A stretch of DNA of 64,000 nt from Streptomyces sp. Tu 3180 (lineage in GTDB: Bacteria; Actinomycetota; Actinomycetes; Streptomycetales; Streptomycetaceae): positions 4,008,001 to 4,072,000 of the forward strand of contig NZ_WOXS01000002.1 of assembly GCF_009852415.1 (NCBI RefSeq), in the 5' to 3' direction. How positions within the stretch are numbered: the first letter of the stretch is position 1; the number at the start of each line of letters is the position of its first letter. The notes beneath the pieces were generated by a model. That model worked only from the letters and a program-made list of their open reading frames with translations, did not search any database and was not told the origin of the DNA. Positions 24,853 through 33,478 of this stretch are shown here, piece by piece. A program made the position numbers and the translations under genes.

Positions 24853-27800
24853 ATGTCCACACATCCCGCCCCCGCCCCCGCCCTCGGCGCCCTCGCCTCC
24901 CGCCTGGCCGAACTGTCGCTGCGCGACGCGCACCGGCTCGGGCGCAGGCTGGAGGGTGCGCGCAAGATCCGCAAGCCGGAGGCCCGGGCCGCCGTGCTCG
25001 CCGAGATCGAGACGGAGGTCGCCCGGGCCGAGGAACGGATGGCCGAGCGGCGTGTCCGCGTGCCGGAGATCCGCTACCCCGAGCAGCTTCCGGTCAGCCA
25101 GAAGAAGGACGCGATCGCCGAGGCCATCCGCGATCACCAGGTGGTGATCGTCGCGGGTGAGACCGGCTCCGGCAAGACCACGCAGATCCCGAAGATCTGC
25201 CTGGAGCTGGGCCGGGGGGTGCGGGGCATGATCGGGCACACCCAGCCCCGCCGGATCGCCGCCCGTACGGTGGCCGAGCGGGTGGCGGAGGAGCTGGAGA
25301 CGCCGCTGGGCGAGGCGGTCGGCTGGAAGGTCCGCTTCACCGACCAGGTGAACCCGGACGCCACCTTCATCAAGCTGATGACCGACGGCATCCTGCTCGC
25401 CGAGATCCAGACCGACCGCGAGCTGCGCGCCTACGACACGATCATCATCGACGAGGCGCACGAGCGGTCCCTGAACATCGACTTCCTGCTCGGCTACCTG
25501 GCGCAGCTGCTGCCGAAGCGCCCGGACCTGAAGGTCGTCATCACCTCGGCGACGATCGACCCGGAGCGCTTCTCCCGGCACTTCGGCGACGCCCCGATCA
25601 TCGAGGTGAGTGGTCGTACCTACCCGGTGGAGGTCCGGTACCGGCCGCTCCTGGAGGAGGACTCGGACGACGCCGACCGGGACCAGATCACCGCGATCAC
25701 GGACGCCGTCGAGGAGCTGATGGCGGAGGGGCCCGGGGACATCCTGGTCTTCCTCTCCGGGGAGCGGGAGATCCGGGACACGGCGGACGCGCTGACGAAG
25801 AAGCAGTACCGGTTCACCGAGGTGCTGCCGTTGTACGCGCGGCTGTCGCACGCCGAGCAGCACCGGGTCTTCCAGCGGCACAGCGGCCGGCGGATCGTGC
25901 TGGCGACCAACGTCGCCGAGACCTCGCTGACGGTGCCGGGCATCAAGTACGTCATCGATCCCGGGTTCGCCCGCATCTCGCGCTACAGCCACCGCACCAA
26001 GGTGCAGCGCCTGCCGATCGAGCCGATCTCGCAGGCGAGCGCGAACCAGCGCAAGGGCCGCTGCGGGCGCACCTCGGACGGCATCTGCATCCGCCTCTAC
26101 AGCGAGGAGGACTTCCTCGCGCGTCCGGAGTTCACGGACGCGGAGATCCTGCGGACGAACCTGGCCTCCGTCATCCTGCAGATGACCGCGGCCGGCCTGG
26201 GCGACATCGAGAAGTTCCCGTTCATCGACCCGCCGGACCACCGCAACATCCGCGACGGCGTGCAGCTGCTGCAGGAGCTGGGCGCGCTCGACGCGACCCA
26301 GAAGGACCCGCGCAAGCGGCTGACGGAGACGGGCCGGAAGCTGGCCCAGCTGCCGGTGGACCCGCGGCTGGCCCGCATGGTGCTGGAGGCGGACAGGAAC
26401 GGCTGCGTGCGCGAGGTCATGGTCATCGCCGCGGCGCTGTCCATCCAGGACCCGCGGGAGCGGCCCGCCGACAAGCAGACGCAGGCCGACCAGCAGCACG
26501 CCCGCTTCCGGGACGAGTCGAGCGACTTCCTCGCCTACCTGAACCTGTGGCGCTACGTGCGGGAGCAGCAGAAGGAGCGCGGTTCGTCGTCGTTCCGGCG
26601 CATGTGCAAGCAGGAGTACCTGAACTTCCTGCGCATCCGCGAGTGGCAGGACATCTACACGCAACTGCGCACGGTCGCCAAGCAGATGGGGATCCACCTC
26701 GACGAACAGGACGCCCCCGCCGACCGCATCCACGTCTCCCTCCTGGCCGGTCTGCTGTCGCACATCGGCATGAAGGACGTGAAGGAGTCGAAGGACTCCG
26801 GACCGGGCGGCCGCAAGGACGGCGGCCGCAACGAGTACCTGGGTGCCCGCAACGCCAAGTTCGCGATCTTCCCGGGTTCGGCGCTGTTCAAGAAGCCCCC
26901 GCGCTTCGTGATGTCGGCCGAGCTCGTCGAGACGTCCCGGCTGTGGGCCCGGGTCAACGCGAAGATCGAGCCGGAGTGGGTCGAGCCGCTCGCCGAGCAC
27001 CTCCTGAAGCGCACGTACAGCGAACCGCACTGGGAGAAGGACCAGGCCGCGGTGATGGCGTACGAGAAGGTCACGTTGTACGGCGTCCCGATCGTCGCGC
27101 AGCGCAAGGTGAACTACGGACGGATCGACCCGGAGGTCTCCCGGGAGCTCTTCATCCGCAACGCGCTGGTCGAGGGGGACTGGCGCACGCACCACAAGTT
27201 CTTCGCCGACAACCGCAAACTCCTCACCGAGGTCGAGGAGTTGGAGCACCGTGCCCGGCGCCGGGACATCCTGGTCGACGACGAGACCCTGTTCGACTTC
27301 TACGACCAGCGGATCCCGCAGCACGTGGTCTCGGGCGCCCACTTCGACTCGTGGTGGAAGCGCAAGCGGCACGAGCAGCCGGACTTCCTGGACTTCGAGC
27401 GGGAGATGCTGATCCGCGAGTCGGCGGAGGCGGTCACCAAGGCCGACTACCCCGACACGTGGCGGCAGGGCCCGCTGAAGTTCCGGGTCACGTACCAGTT
27501 CGAGCCGGGGGCGGACGCCGACGGCGTGACCGTCCACATCCCGCTCCAGGTGCTCAACCAGGTCACCGACGAGGGCTTCGACTGGCAGATCCCGGGCCTG
27601 CGGGAGGAGGTCGTCACGGAGCTGATCCGTTCGCTCCCCAAGCCGATCCGCCGCAACTACGTGCCGGCGCCGAACTACGCGAAGGCGTTCCTGGAGAAGG
27701 CGGTCCCGCTCCAGGAGCCGCTGACCACGACGATGGCGCGCGAGCTGAAACGCATGGTCGGTGTCCCCTTCGAGGCGGAGGACTTCGACTGGTCGAAGGT

Positions 27801-28836
27801 CCCCGACCACCTGAAGATCACTTTCCGGATCGTCGACGAGCGGCGCCGCAAGCTCGCCGAGGACAAGGACCTGGAGGCGCTGAAACTCCGGCTGAAGCCG
27901 AAGGCCCGCAAGGCCCTGTCGCAGGCGGCCGCCGCGACGGCGGAGCGCCGGGGCGGCGAGTCCCTGGAGCGCGGGGGCCTGACCGGGTGGACGATCGGCA
28001 CGCTCACCCGCGTGTTCGAGACCCGTCGGGCCGGCCAGCCGGTGAAGGCGTACCCGGCGCTGGTGGACGACGGGAACGCGGTCTCCGTGCGCCTCTTCGA
28101 CACGGAGGCCGAGCAGGCGGAGGCGATGTGGAAGGGCACGCGCCGGCTGATCCTGCTGGGGATCCCGGTGAACCCCGCGAAGTTCGCGTCCGAGAAGCTG
28201 TCGAACGCCCAGAAGCTCGCGCTGTCCGCGAATCCGCACGGTTCCGTCCAGGCCCTGTTCGACGACTGCGCGACGGCCGCGGCGGACAAGCTGATCGCGG
28301 ACTTCGGCGGACCGGTGTGGGACGAGGAGTCGTACCGGAAGCTGTACGACAAGGTGCGCGCGGAGATCGTCGACACCACCGTCCGCGCGGTGGGCCAGGT
28401 GCAGCAGGTGCTGGCCGCCTGGCAGGCCTGTGAGCGCCGTCTGAAGGCCGTGCGCAGCCCTGCGCTGCTGCCGAACCTGCGGGACGTCCGGGAGCAGCTG
28501 GACGCGCTGGTGAAGCCGGGCTTCGTGACGGAGGCGGGGCTGCGGCGGCTGCCCGACCTGATGCGCTACCTGGTCGCCGCCGACCGTCGCCTCCAGCAGA
28601 TGCCGACCGGCGTGCAGCGGGACACCACCCGCATGGAGAAGGTCCACGAGATGCGGGACGAGTACGCCTGGCTGCTGGAGCAGATGCCGCAAGGCCGGCC
28701 GGTCCCCCAGCAGGTGCGGGACATCCGCTGGATGATCGAGGAGCTCCGGGTCAGCTACTTCGCCCACGCGCTGGGGACGGCGTACCCCGTCTCCGACAAG
28801 CGCATCGTGAAGGCGATCGACGCGGCGCTGCCGTGA
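24853..28836 (+). CDS. hrpA: ATP-dependent RNA helicase HrpA
   Basis: A 1327-residue DEAH-box helicase with the full HrpA length. Walker A GETGSGKTTQ is at 102-111, the DEAH box IIIDEAHERS at about 197-206, SAT just after, then the second RecA domain with NVAETSLTVPG and QRKGRCGR, a winged-helix/ratchet region, and the long DUF3418-type C-terminal half. In E. coli, HrpA resolves stalled or collided ribosomes. The same role is likely here. The start is ATG 24853 (STHPAPAPALG). No strong ribosome site is seen. It stands alone, with tRNA-Asp following. Confidence 0.93.
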   Translation: MSTHPAPAPALGALASRLAELSLRDAHRLGRRLEGARKIRKPEARAAVLAEIETEVARAEERMAERRVRVPEIRYPEQLPVSQKKDAIAEAIRDHQVVIVAGETGSGKTTQIPKICLELGRGVRGMIGHTQPRRIAARTVAERVAEELETPLGEAVGWKVRFTDQVNPDATFIKLMTDGILLAEIQTDRELRAYDTIIIDEAHERSLNIDFLLGYLAQLLPKRPDLKVVITSATIDPERFSRHFGDAPIIEVSGRTYPVEVRYRPLLEEDSDDADRDQITAITDAVEELMAEGPGDILVFLSGEREIRDTADALTKKQYRFTEVLPLYARLSHAEQHRVFQRHSGRRIVLATNVAETSLTVPGIKYVIDPGFARISRYSHRTKVQRLPIEPISQASANQRKGRCGRTSDGICIRLYSEEDFLARPEFTDAEILRTNLASVILQMTAAGLGDIEKFPFIDPPDHRNIRDGVQLLQELGALDATQKDPRKRLTETGRKLAQLPVDPRLARMVLEADRNGCVREVMVIAAALSIQDPRERPADKQTQADQQHARFRDESSDFLAYLNLWRYVREQQKERGSSSFRRMCKQEYLNFLRIREWQDIYTQLRTVAKQMGIHLDEQDAPADRIHVSLLAGLLSHIGMKDVKESKDSGPGGRKDGGRNEYLGARNAKFAIFPGSALFKKPPRFVMSAELVETSRLWARVNAKIEPEWVEPLAEHLLKRTYSEPHWEKDQAAVMAYEKVTLYGVPIVAQRKVNYGRIDPEVSRELFIRNALVEGDWRTHHKFFADNRKLLTEVEELEHRARRRDILVDDETLFDFYDQRIPQHVVSGAHFDSWWKRKRHEQPDFLDFEREMLIRESAEAVTKADYPDTWRQGPLKFRVTYQFEPGADADGVTVHIPLQVLNQVTDEGFDWQIPGLREEVVTELIRSLPKPIRRNYVPAPNYAKAFLEKAVPLQEPLTTTMARELKRMVGVPFEAEDFDWSKVPDHLKITFRIVDERRRKLAEDKDLEALKLRLKPKARKALSQAAAATAERRGGESLERGGLTGWTIGTLTRVFETRRAGQPVKAYPALVDDGNAVSVRLFDTEAEQAEAMWKGTRRLILLGIPVNPAKFASEKLSNAQKLALSANPHGSVQALFDDCATAAADKLIADFGGPVWDEESYRKLYDKVRAEIVDTTVRAVGQVQQVLAAWQACERRLKAVRSPALLPNLRDVREQLDALVKPGFVTEAGLRRLPDLMRYLVAADRRLQQMPTGVQRDTTRMEKVHEMRDEYAWLLEQMPQGRPVPQQVRDIRWMIEELRVSYFAHALGTAYPVSDKRIVKAIDAALP

Positions 28837-28858
28837 CGGGGCCGGTACGCAGGGTGAG

Positions 28859-28888
28859 TTCGACCTGACGGTCCCCCTCCTGTACAGT
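28859..28888 (+). promoter_or_regulatory. possible promoter of tRNA-Asp copy 2
   Basis: TTCGAC, an 18-bp spacer and TACAGT (28883-28888). The -35 is imperfect. Confidence 0.4.
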
Positions 28889-28954
28889 CTCTTCTCGCAG
28901 CGCAACGCAGACGGAATCCGGCAGCGGATCCGTCTCCGGAACACTGCGAAACCT

Positions 28955-29029
28955 GGTCCTGTGGAGCAGTTTGGAGTGCTCGCCACCCTGTCAAGGTGGA
29001 GGCCGCGGGTTCAAATCCCGTCAGGACCG
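28955..29029 (+). tRNA. tRNA-Asp (GTC), copy 2
   Basis: 75 bp identical to the tRNA-Asp at 23696-23770. The flanks differ apart from a few bases on each side. Confidence 0.95.
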
Positions 29030-29037
29030 CAACAGCC

Positions 29038-29068
29038 GGAAGGCCCGCCCCCGTGGGGCGGGCCTTCC
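29038..29068 (+). terminator. hairpin terminator after tRNA-Asp
   Basis: A 14-bp perfect stem (GGAAGGCCCGCCCC and complement) with a 3-base loop, 8 bp after the tRNA. Confidence 0.85.
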
Positions 29069-29234
29069 GCGTTGTGCGGGGCCTTCCGTGCCGCCGGCCC
29101 TCCCCTGCCGCACGTTCGGCGCGTTCCCGGGCCCGTGCGCCCTCCCGGGGCCCTCCCGGCGTCTTGACGGGCTGACGTTCCGTCGGTACCCCAGGAACCA
29201 GGGTCCTTCTCCGTGCGGCCCGTGGAGGTGGCGT

Positions 29235-29459
29235 ATGGGGGCATCGGCCAGGCACGAGACGAGGGCGCTGCTCCGCGCGCACCTGTCGGCCGCGTCGTCG
29301 TACCGGCACCTGACCCGTCACTGTCCGATCTGCCATCGCCTGCTGCGGCTGGCGCTGGACTCGGCACCGCGCCCCGCCGCGCCCGCCGCGCCCGCCGAGG
29401 ACGAGTGCGCCGCCGACGCCCCGTCACACGAGCCCGGCCCCAACGCCCTTTCCCTCTAG
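29235..29459 (+). CDS. DUF6274-like small protein with CxxC
   Basis: 74 residues: an Arg-rich helical head (SARHETRALLRAHLSAASSY), a CPIC motif in HLTRHCPICHRLLRL that could bind a metal or be redox-active, and an Ala/Pro/Glu tail. I recall similar short proteins next to bldC in other Streptomyces. The function is unknown. GGAGG 6 nt upstream of the ATG sets the start. Confidence 0.65.
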   Translation: MGASARHETRALLRAHLSAASSYRHLTRHCPICHRLLRLALDSAPRPAAPAAPAEDECAADAPSHEPGPNALSL

Positions 29460-29715
29460 CGCATATGCCACAGCGTCGACAAGCCGAGTGGTATGTGACG
29501 GGTGTCACCGTATGAGTTTTCAGAAGTGCGGTACTTACACCTCTCCTACAACAGGTCAATTTAATATGTGCAATTGCACCACCCGGAGAGGTGTGCGCCG
29601 ACGCCCGCGCGGGTGATCCGCACAGGGGCGCCCCAGAGTCCGACAAGTCCGCGCACAAAGCCTCCCCGCCCGCCCCGCCGGCCGTCCGGGCCCCGGTGCG
29701 CCCGCGTCGGGGCAC
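29460..29715. other. AT-rich intergenic region with long inverted repeat
   Basis: This region is markedly poorer in GC than its surroundings. A perfect 10-bp inverted repeat (ACACCTCTCC at 29537-29546, GGAGAGGTGT at 29585-29594) encloses a 38-base AT-rich loop with the palindrome TGCAATTGCA. No gene is supported. It could be a small RNA, an operator, or an AT-rich site for nucleoid proteins. Confidence 0.5.
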
Positions 29716-29754
29716 AAAAAGATCGCGCTGGACCCGGCGGAGTCCAGCGCGATC
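29716..29754 (-). terminator. intrinsic terminator downstream of bldC
   Basis: On the minus strand, GATCGCGCTGGAC pairs over 13 bp across an 8-base loop and is followed by TTTTT (complement of 29716-29720). It lies 150 bp past the bldC stop, so bldC mRNA would have a long 3' untranslated part. Confidence 0.8.
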
Positions 29755-29903
29755 GACGACGCACCCTTGTTCAGTTGCCCGGAGAGCTCTGTTCTGCTTG
29801 GGCGAGGGGCCTGTTGGGGCAGTCCCCGCGTCGCTTGGAGCTAGGGTTTCGGGCGCCTCGACCAGTTGGGGGACCGGCCGGTTCGCCCGGATTGTTCAGT
29901 TGT

Positions 29904-30110
29904 TCAGGCCTCGCTGCGCTGCTGCGGAATGCCCGCGAGCAGGGCGCGGACCTCGGCTTCGCGGTAGCGGCGGTGCCCGCCGAGCGTGCGGATCGACGTG
30001 AGCTTGCCGGCCTTCGCCCAGCGCGTGACCGTCTTCGGGTCGACGCGGAACATGGTGGCGACCTCAGCCGGGGTCAGCAGCGGCTCGGCATCAGGGGTGC
30101 GAGCGGTCAT
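29904..30110 (-). CDS. bldC: BldC, MerR-like developmental regulator
   Basis: 68 residues, essentially the whole protein being a MerR-type winged helix: LLTPAEVATMFRVDPKTVTR, then WAKAGKLTSIRTLGGHRRYR. Length and sequence match Streptomyces BldC, which represses premature sporulation genes by binding cooperatively to AT-rich direct repeats. GAGGAGG 6 nt before the ATG sets the start. A perfect 8-bp inverted repeat lies 17 bp upstream of the start codon in the leader. It is probably monocistronic, with its own terminator. Confidence 0.97.
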   Translation of the reverse strand: MTARTPDAEPLLTPAEVATMFRVDPKTVTRWAKAGKLTSIRTLGGHRRYREAEVRALLAGIPQQRSEA

Positions 30111-30126
30111 GAGCGGCCTCCTCGGG

Positions 30127-30148
30127 AGAACCGAACCTTCTCGGTTCT
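30127..30148. promoter_or_regulatory. inverted repeat in the bldC leader
   Basis: AGAACCGA (30127-30134) and TCGGTTCT (30141-30148) form a perfect 8-bp inverted repeat with a 6-bp spacer, just upstream of the bldC ribosome site. It may be an operator or an mRNA hairpin. Confidence 0.5.
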
Positions 30149-30640
30149 TTCCTCTAAATTCTGCACCTTGACCCGCGTTGCCCGAAATGGCGGACGCGAG
30201 TCGAGTCGGTTATAGGACGAACGGCTTGTCCTCGGCACTACAACTACACCATCTGTCCAGCCGCGTCGGCCAAACCGATGGAATTGCCCTCCCAGGTGTT
30301 CATCAGCCGCGGAAGCCGATGGACCATGCCATAGCGGACAGTCACACCGCTGTGACGATCAGTCACAGCGGTGATCAGGAGGCACCGGACCCCCCAAAGC
30401 GTGCAATGCTGAGATTCCGCCCACAATGGAGCACAGCGGGACGGAGGAGTCCTCCCCGGACTCCTTGTCCTATTTTGGCATGAGGAAGGGCAAGGGGCGC
30501 AAGAGCCGCGTACGTGCGGTCCGTCACGCTTGGCGCGCTTGGGGCATACGCCCGGATCGGCTTCTACGTCCGTTGTCGGGCCCGTGTTGACGGAACCTCA
30601 GGGCGAAGACAAAACCCCAAGAAGGGCGTTTGGTCAAACG
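30149..30640. other. intergenic region upstream of bldC
   Basis: Nearly 500 bp of lower GC with no supported gene. It carries a perfect 12-bp inverted repeat, CACCGCTGTGAC (30345-30356) and GTCACAGCGGTG (30362-30373). This could be an operator or a terminator for the minus-strand gene that ends at 30641. The bldC promoter must lie in the left part. Confidence 0.5.
30345..30373. repeat. perfect 12-bp inverted repeat
   Basis: Arms of 12 bp around a 5-bp spacer (GATCA), in the gene-free region upstream of bldC. Confidence 0.85.
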
Positions 30641-31483
30641 TCAGTTCGCCGAGCGCAGGTCCCGCACCGTCCGCCACCGCTCGACCAGCCGCCCGTACGC
30701 GGCGCCCGCGCCCTCGTCGTCGCCGCGGCGCAGCGCCGCGATCCCCTCGGCCGCGTCCGCCGCCGAGTGGTCGTCCTTCAGCACGCCGGCCGGCAGGGCG
30801 TGCACCAGACCGCCGTAGTCCAGCTCGACCAGCGAGCGCGGGTGGAACTCCTCGAGCCAGCGCCCGACGTCGACGAGGCCGTCGATCAGCAGCCCCTCCC
30901 CCACCGCGTCGCGCAGGGCCCGCAGCCCCCGCGCGACCCGCCGCCGGGCCTGGACCATGGGCGTCCGGTAGCGCAGGACGGGCGCCTCGCCCGCGGCGCC
31001 CTCGGCGTACTCGCGCTCCTCGTCCGCGAACAGCACGAACCAGTTGATCGGCACCTGCCAGGTGGAGGTGCGGATCCAGGGCCGGGCGTCCGGGTGGCCG
31101 GCCAGCCAGTGCTCGTAGTCCTGGGCCGCCTGGCGCCGTACGACCGGAGGGAGCAGCGCGTCCAGGACCGGCGGGGGGAAGTCCTCGGCGACCTCCCCCA
31201 GGGCCTGCCAGCCGCGCAGCCGGGTGCGCCAGGGGCACACGCACACCACGCCGTCGATCTCCAGCACGAACGCGTCGTCGCTCTCGTGCACCGGCACCGG
31301 TACGGGCGGCGTGGGGGCCAGGTCGGCCAGTGCCCGGCGGAGTTCGTCCTGGTAGGAGGGGCGGTCGGGGCGGCGGGCGTAACGGGCCCAGTGGCCGCGC
31401 TCCGGCTCGGGGAAGGCGGCCAGCGGTTCGTACACGCGCAGGTAGGTCGCGTAGGGGACGATCACCGAGGTCACCTTGGGCAC
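30641..31483 (-). CDS. conserved Streptomyces protein of unknown function
   Basis: 280 residues, no signal or membrane segment. It begins PKVTSVIVPYATYLRVYEPL after GTG. It is rich in Trp, Arg and Glu, with a central WLAGHPDARPWIRTSTWQVP and INWFVLFADEEREY, and a helical C-terminal half. I do not recognise a catalytic motif. The gene sits between bldC and valine dehydrogenase in recalled Streptomyces synteny. GGGAGGGAG before the GTG supports the start. It is divergent from vdh over about 220 bp. Confidence 0.75.
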   Translation of the reverse strand: MPKVTSVIVPYATYLRVYEPLAAFPEPERGHWARYARRPDRPSYQDELRRALADLAPTPPVPVPVHESDDAFVLEIDGVVCVCPWRTRLRGWQALGEVAEDFPPPVLDALLPPVVRRQAAQDYEHWLAGHPDARPWIRTSTWQVPINWFVLFADEEREYAEGAAGEAPVLRYRTPMVQARRRVARGLRALRDAVGEGLLIDGLVDVGRWLEEFHPRSLVELDYGGLVHALPAGVLKDDHSAADAAEGIAALRRGDDEGAGAAYGRLVERWRTVRDLRSAN

Positions 31484-31704
31484 GCCTGCTCCCTCCCCCG
31501 TGGGCCGTCGCGAAAACCTGCGGGCCCCGCTCGCGGACACGCGGGAAATACGCGCAAACCGACGCACGGCGTACTCCGGTCGGAGGTGATCCTCGCCACG
31601 GTGCTCCCTGTGGGCGCGCCAGGCTCTAATCTCATGCTCACAGCCCCCGCCACCCGTACGGGAAGCTACTCCCACCCGCCGCTACTTACTCAGGAGTCAC
31701 CACA

Positions 31705-32793
31705 GTGACCGACGTATCTGACGGCGTCCTGCACACCCTGTTCCGCTCGGACCAGGGAGGCCACGAGCAAGTCGTGCTCTGTCAGGACCGTGCCAGCGGC
31801 CTCAAGGCCGTCATCGCCATCCACTCCACCGCACTGGGCCCCGCCCTCGGCGGCACCCGCTTCTACCCGTACGCGACCGAGGAGGAGGCCGTCGCCGACG
31901 CGCTGAACCTGGCGCGCGGGATGTCGTACAAGAACGCCATGGCCGGCCTCGACCACGGCGGCGGCAAGGCCGTGATCATCGGTGACCCGGAGCAGACCAA
32001 GAGCGAGGAGCTGCTGCTGGCCTACGGCCGGTTCGTCGCCTCGCTCGGCGGCCGCTACGTCACCGCCTGCGACGTCGGCACCTACGTGGCCGACATGGAC
32101 GTCGTGGCCCGCGAGTGCCGCTGGACCACCGGCCGCTCCCCCGAGAACGGCGGCGCCGGCGACTCCTCGGTGCTCACCGCCTTCGGCGTCTACCAGGGCA
32201 TGCGGGCCTCCGCCCAGCACCTGTGGGGCGACCCCTCGCTGCGCGACCGCAAGGTCGGTATCGCGGGCGTCGGCAAGGTCGGCCACCACCTGGTGGAGCA
32301 CCTGCGGGCCGAGGGCGCCGAGGTCGTCATCACCGACGTGCGCGAGGACGCCGTGCGGCGGATCCTCGACCGGCACCTCGAGGGCGTCACGGCCGTCGCC
32401 GACACCGAGGCGCTGATCCGCACGGAGGGCCTGGACGTCTACGCCCCCTGCGCGCTCGGCGGGGCGCTGAACGACGACACCGTGCCGGTGCTGACCGCCA
32501 AGGTGGTCTGCGGCGCCGCGAACAACCAGCTCGCCCACCCGGGCGTGGAGAAGGACCTCGCCGACCGCGGGATCCTCTACGCGCCGGACTACGTGGTGAA
32601 CGCCGGCGGCGTCATCCAGGTCGCCGACGAGCTGCACGGCTTCGACTTCGACCGGTGCAAGGCGAAGGCGGCGAAGATCTTCGACACCACGCTCGCCATA
32701 TTCGCGCGCGCGAAGGCCGACGGGATCCCGCCGGCCGCCGCGGCCGACCGGATCGCCGAGCAGCGGATGGCGGAGGCGCGTCCGGTGGCGTGA
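31705..32793 (+). CDS. vdh: valine (branched-chain amino acid) dehydrogenase
   Basis: A 362-residue Glu/Leu/Phe/Val dehydrogenase that deaminates valine and leucine to their 2-oxo acids with NAD. These feed fatty-acid and polyketide starter units. The substrate lysines lie in RGMSYKNAMAGLDHGGGKAV (K76 and catalytic K88). The NAD fold has GIAGVGKVGHH at about 186-196, and ACDVGTYVADMD carries the conserved aspartate. AGGAG 8 nt before GTG gives the start. S. coelicolor vdh is in this neighbourhood and is controlled by nitrogen and valine supply. A hairpin terminator follows. Confidence 0.92.
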   Translation: MTDVSDGVLHTLFRSDQGGHEQVVLCQDRASGLKAVIAIHSTALGPALGGTRFYPYATEEEAVADALNLARGMSYKNAMAGLDHGGGKAVIIGDPEQTKSEELLLAYGRFVASLGGRYVTACDVGTYVADMDVVARECRWTTGRSPENGGAGDSSVLTAFGVYQGMRASAQHLWGDPSLRDRKVGIAGVGKVGHHLVEHLRAEGAEVVITDVREDAVRRILDRHLEGVTAVADTEALIRTEGLDVYAPCALGGALNDDTVPVLTAKVVCGAANNQLAHPGVEKDLADRGILYAPDYVVNAGGVIQVADELHGFDFDRCKAKAAKIFDTTLAIFARAKADGIPPAAAADRIAEQRMAEARPVA

Positions 32794-32827
32794 CGCCCGG
32801 GTGACGCGAGGCGTGCACGAGATGTGT

Positions 32828-32853
32828 GCGGGCGCCCGGAAGCGGGCGCCCGC
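32828..32853 (+). terminator. hairpin terminator of vdh
   Basis: Two copies of the self-complementary CGGGCGCCCG around the loop GAAG form an 11-bp GC stem, 35 bp after the stop. Confidence 0.8.
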
Positions 32854-33135
32854 GCGTGTTCGGCCGGTACCCGCCGGGGGCACTTGGAGAGAACTCTCAC
32901 TTCTTCCGGCGGGTCGACCGCCGATAAGTGGTTAAAATCGCGTTTGACCAGCGAGGACGGGACGTCTCGAAGGTCTGGGCGCGGGCACGTCATGCGGGCG
33001 ACGTACCGTATGGGCGCGGGCTCAGGTACCGTGGAAGCTCTACAGACCGGCCTCTCCGTGGGGAGTCCGTTCTGGACCATGAACGCGTGTCAAGACTCTG
33101 GGGCCGTCGAGCCCCGTCGTTGAGGGGGTCGAGCC
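32854..33135. other. leader/promoter region of the DUF3073 gene
   Basis: This region contains an AT-richer core (TAAGTGGTTAAAATCG near 32925) and a small palindrome GAGAGAACTCTC (32887-32898). No gene is supported. It likely holds the promoter for the following small gene. Confidence 0.4.
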
Positions 33136-33384
33136 ATGGGGCGCGGCCGGGCCAAGGCCAAGCAGACGAAGGTCGCCCGCCAGCTGAAGTACAACAGCGG
33201 TGGGACGGACCTCGCACGCCTGGCCGAGGAGCTGGGCGCATCGACATCGAACCAGTCACCGAACGGTGACCACTTCGAGGCCGATGAGCAAGACGACGAC
33301 CTGTACGCACGGTACGCCGACCTCTACGAGGACGACGACGAGGACGAGGACGACCAGTCCCCGCAACAGCGTCGCGGCGCTTGA
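33136..33384 (+). CDS. DUF3073 protein
   Basis: 82 residues: a basic N-terminus (GRGRAKAKQTKVARQLKYNS), a middle with LARLAEEL, and a strongly acidic tail (DLYEDDDEDEDDQ). This bipolar layout defines DUF3073, which is near-universal in actinobacteria and of unknown function. Nucleic-acid association through the basic part is only a guess. GAGGGGG upstream of the ATG supports the start. A perfect terminator follows. Confidence 0.9.
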   Translation: MGRGRAKAKQTKVARQLKYNSGGTDLARLAEELGASTSNQSPNGDHFEADEQDDDLYARYADLYEDDDEDEDDQSPQQRRGA

Positions 33385-33402
33385 CCTTGCACTGAGCATC
33401 AG

Positions 33403-33436
33403 CCCGGTCGGTGACTGACGGTCACCGACCGGGTTT
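33403..33436. terminator. intrinsic terminator between DUF3073 and purM
   Basis: A 13-bp perfect stem (CCCGGTCGGTGAC and complement) with loop TGACG and TTT, between converging genes. Confidence 0.88.
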
Positions 33437-33478
33437 CATGCTGCCCGCCCGTCGCAGGCGCGGGCAGCGTGGCGGTGC

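Noticed and set aside
24646..28986. A 1446-codon open frame antisense to hrpA.
   Set aside because: A shadow of the hrpA codon bias. The product is Arg/Leu/Val-rich without domains, and it runs into the tRNA-Asp gene.
30178..30483. Small open frames on both strands between bldC and the next gene (101 and 60 codons).
   Set aside because: No ribosome sites, no family likeness, and they span a perfect palindrome. Treated as non-coding.
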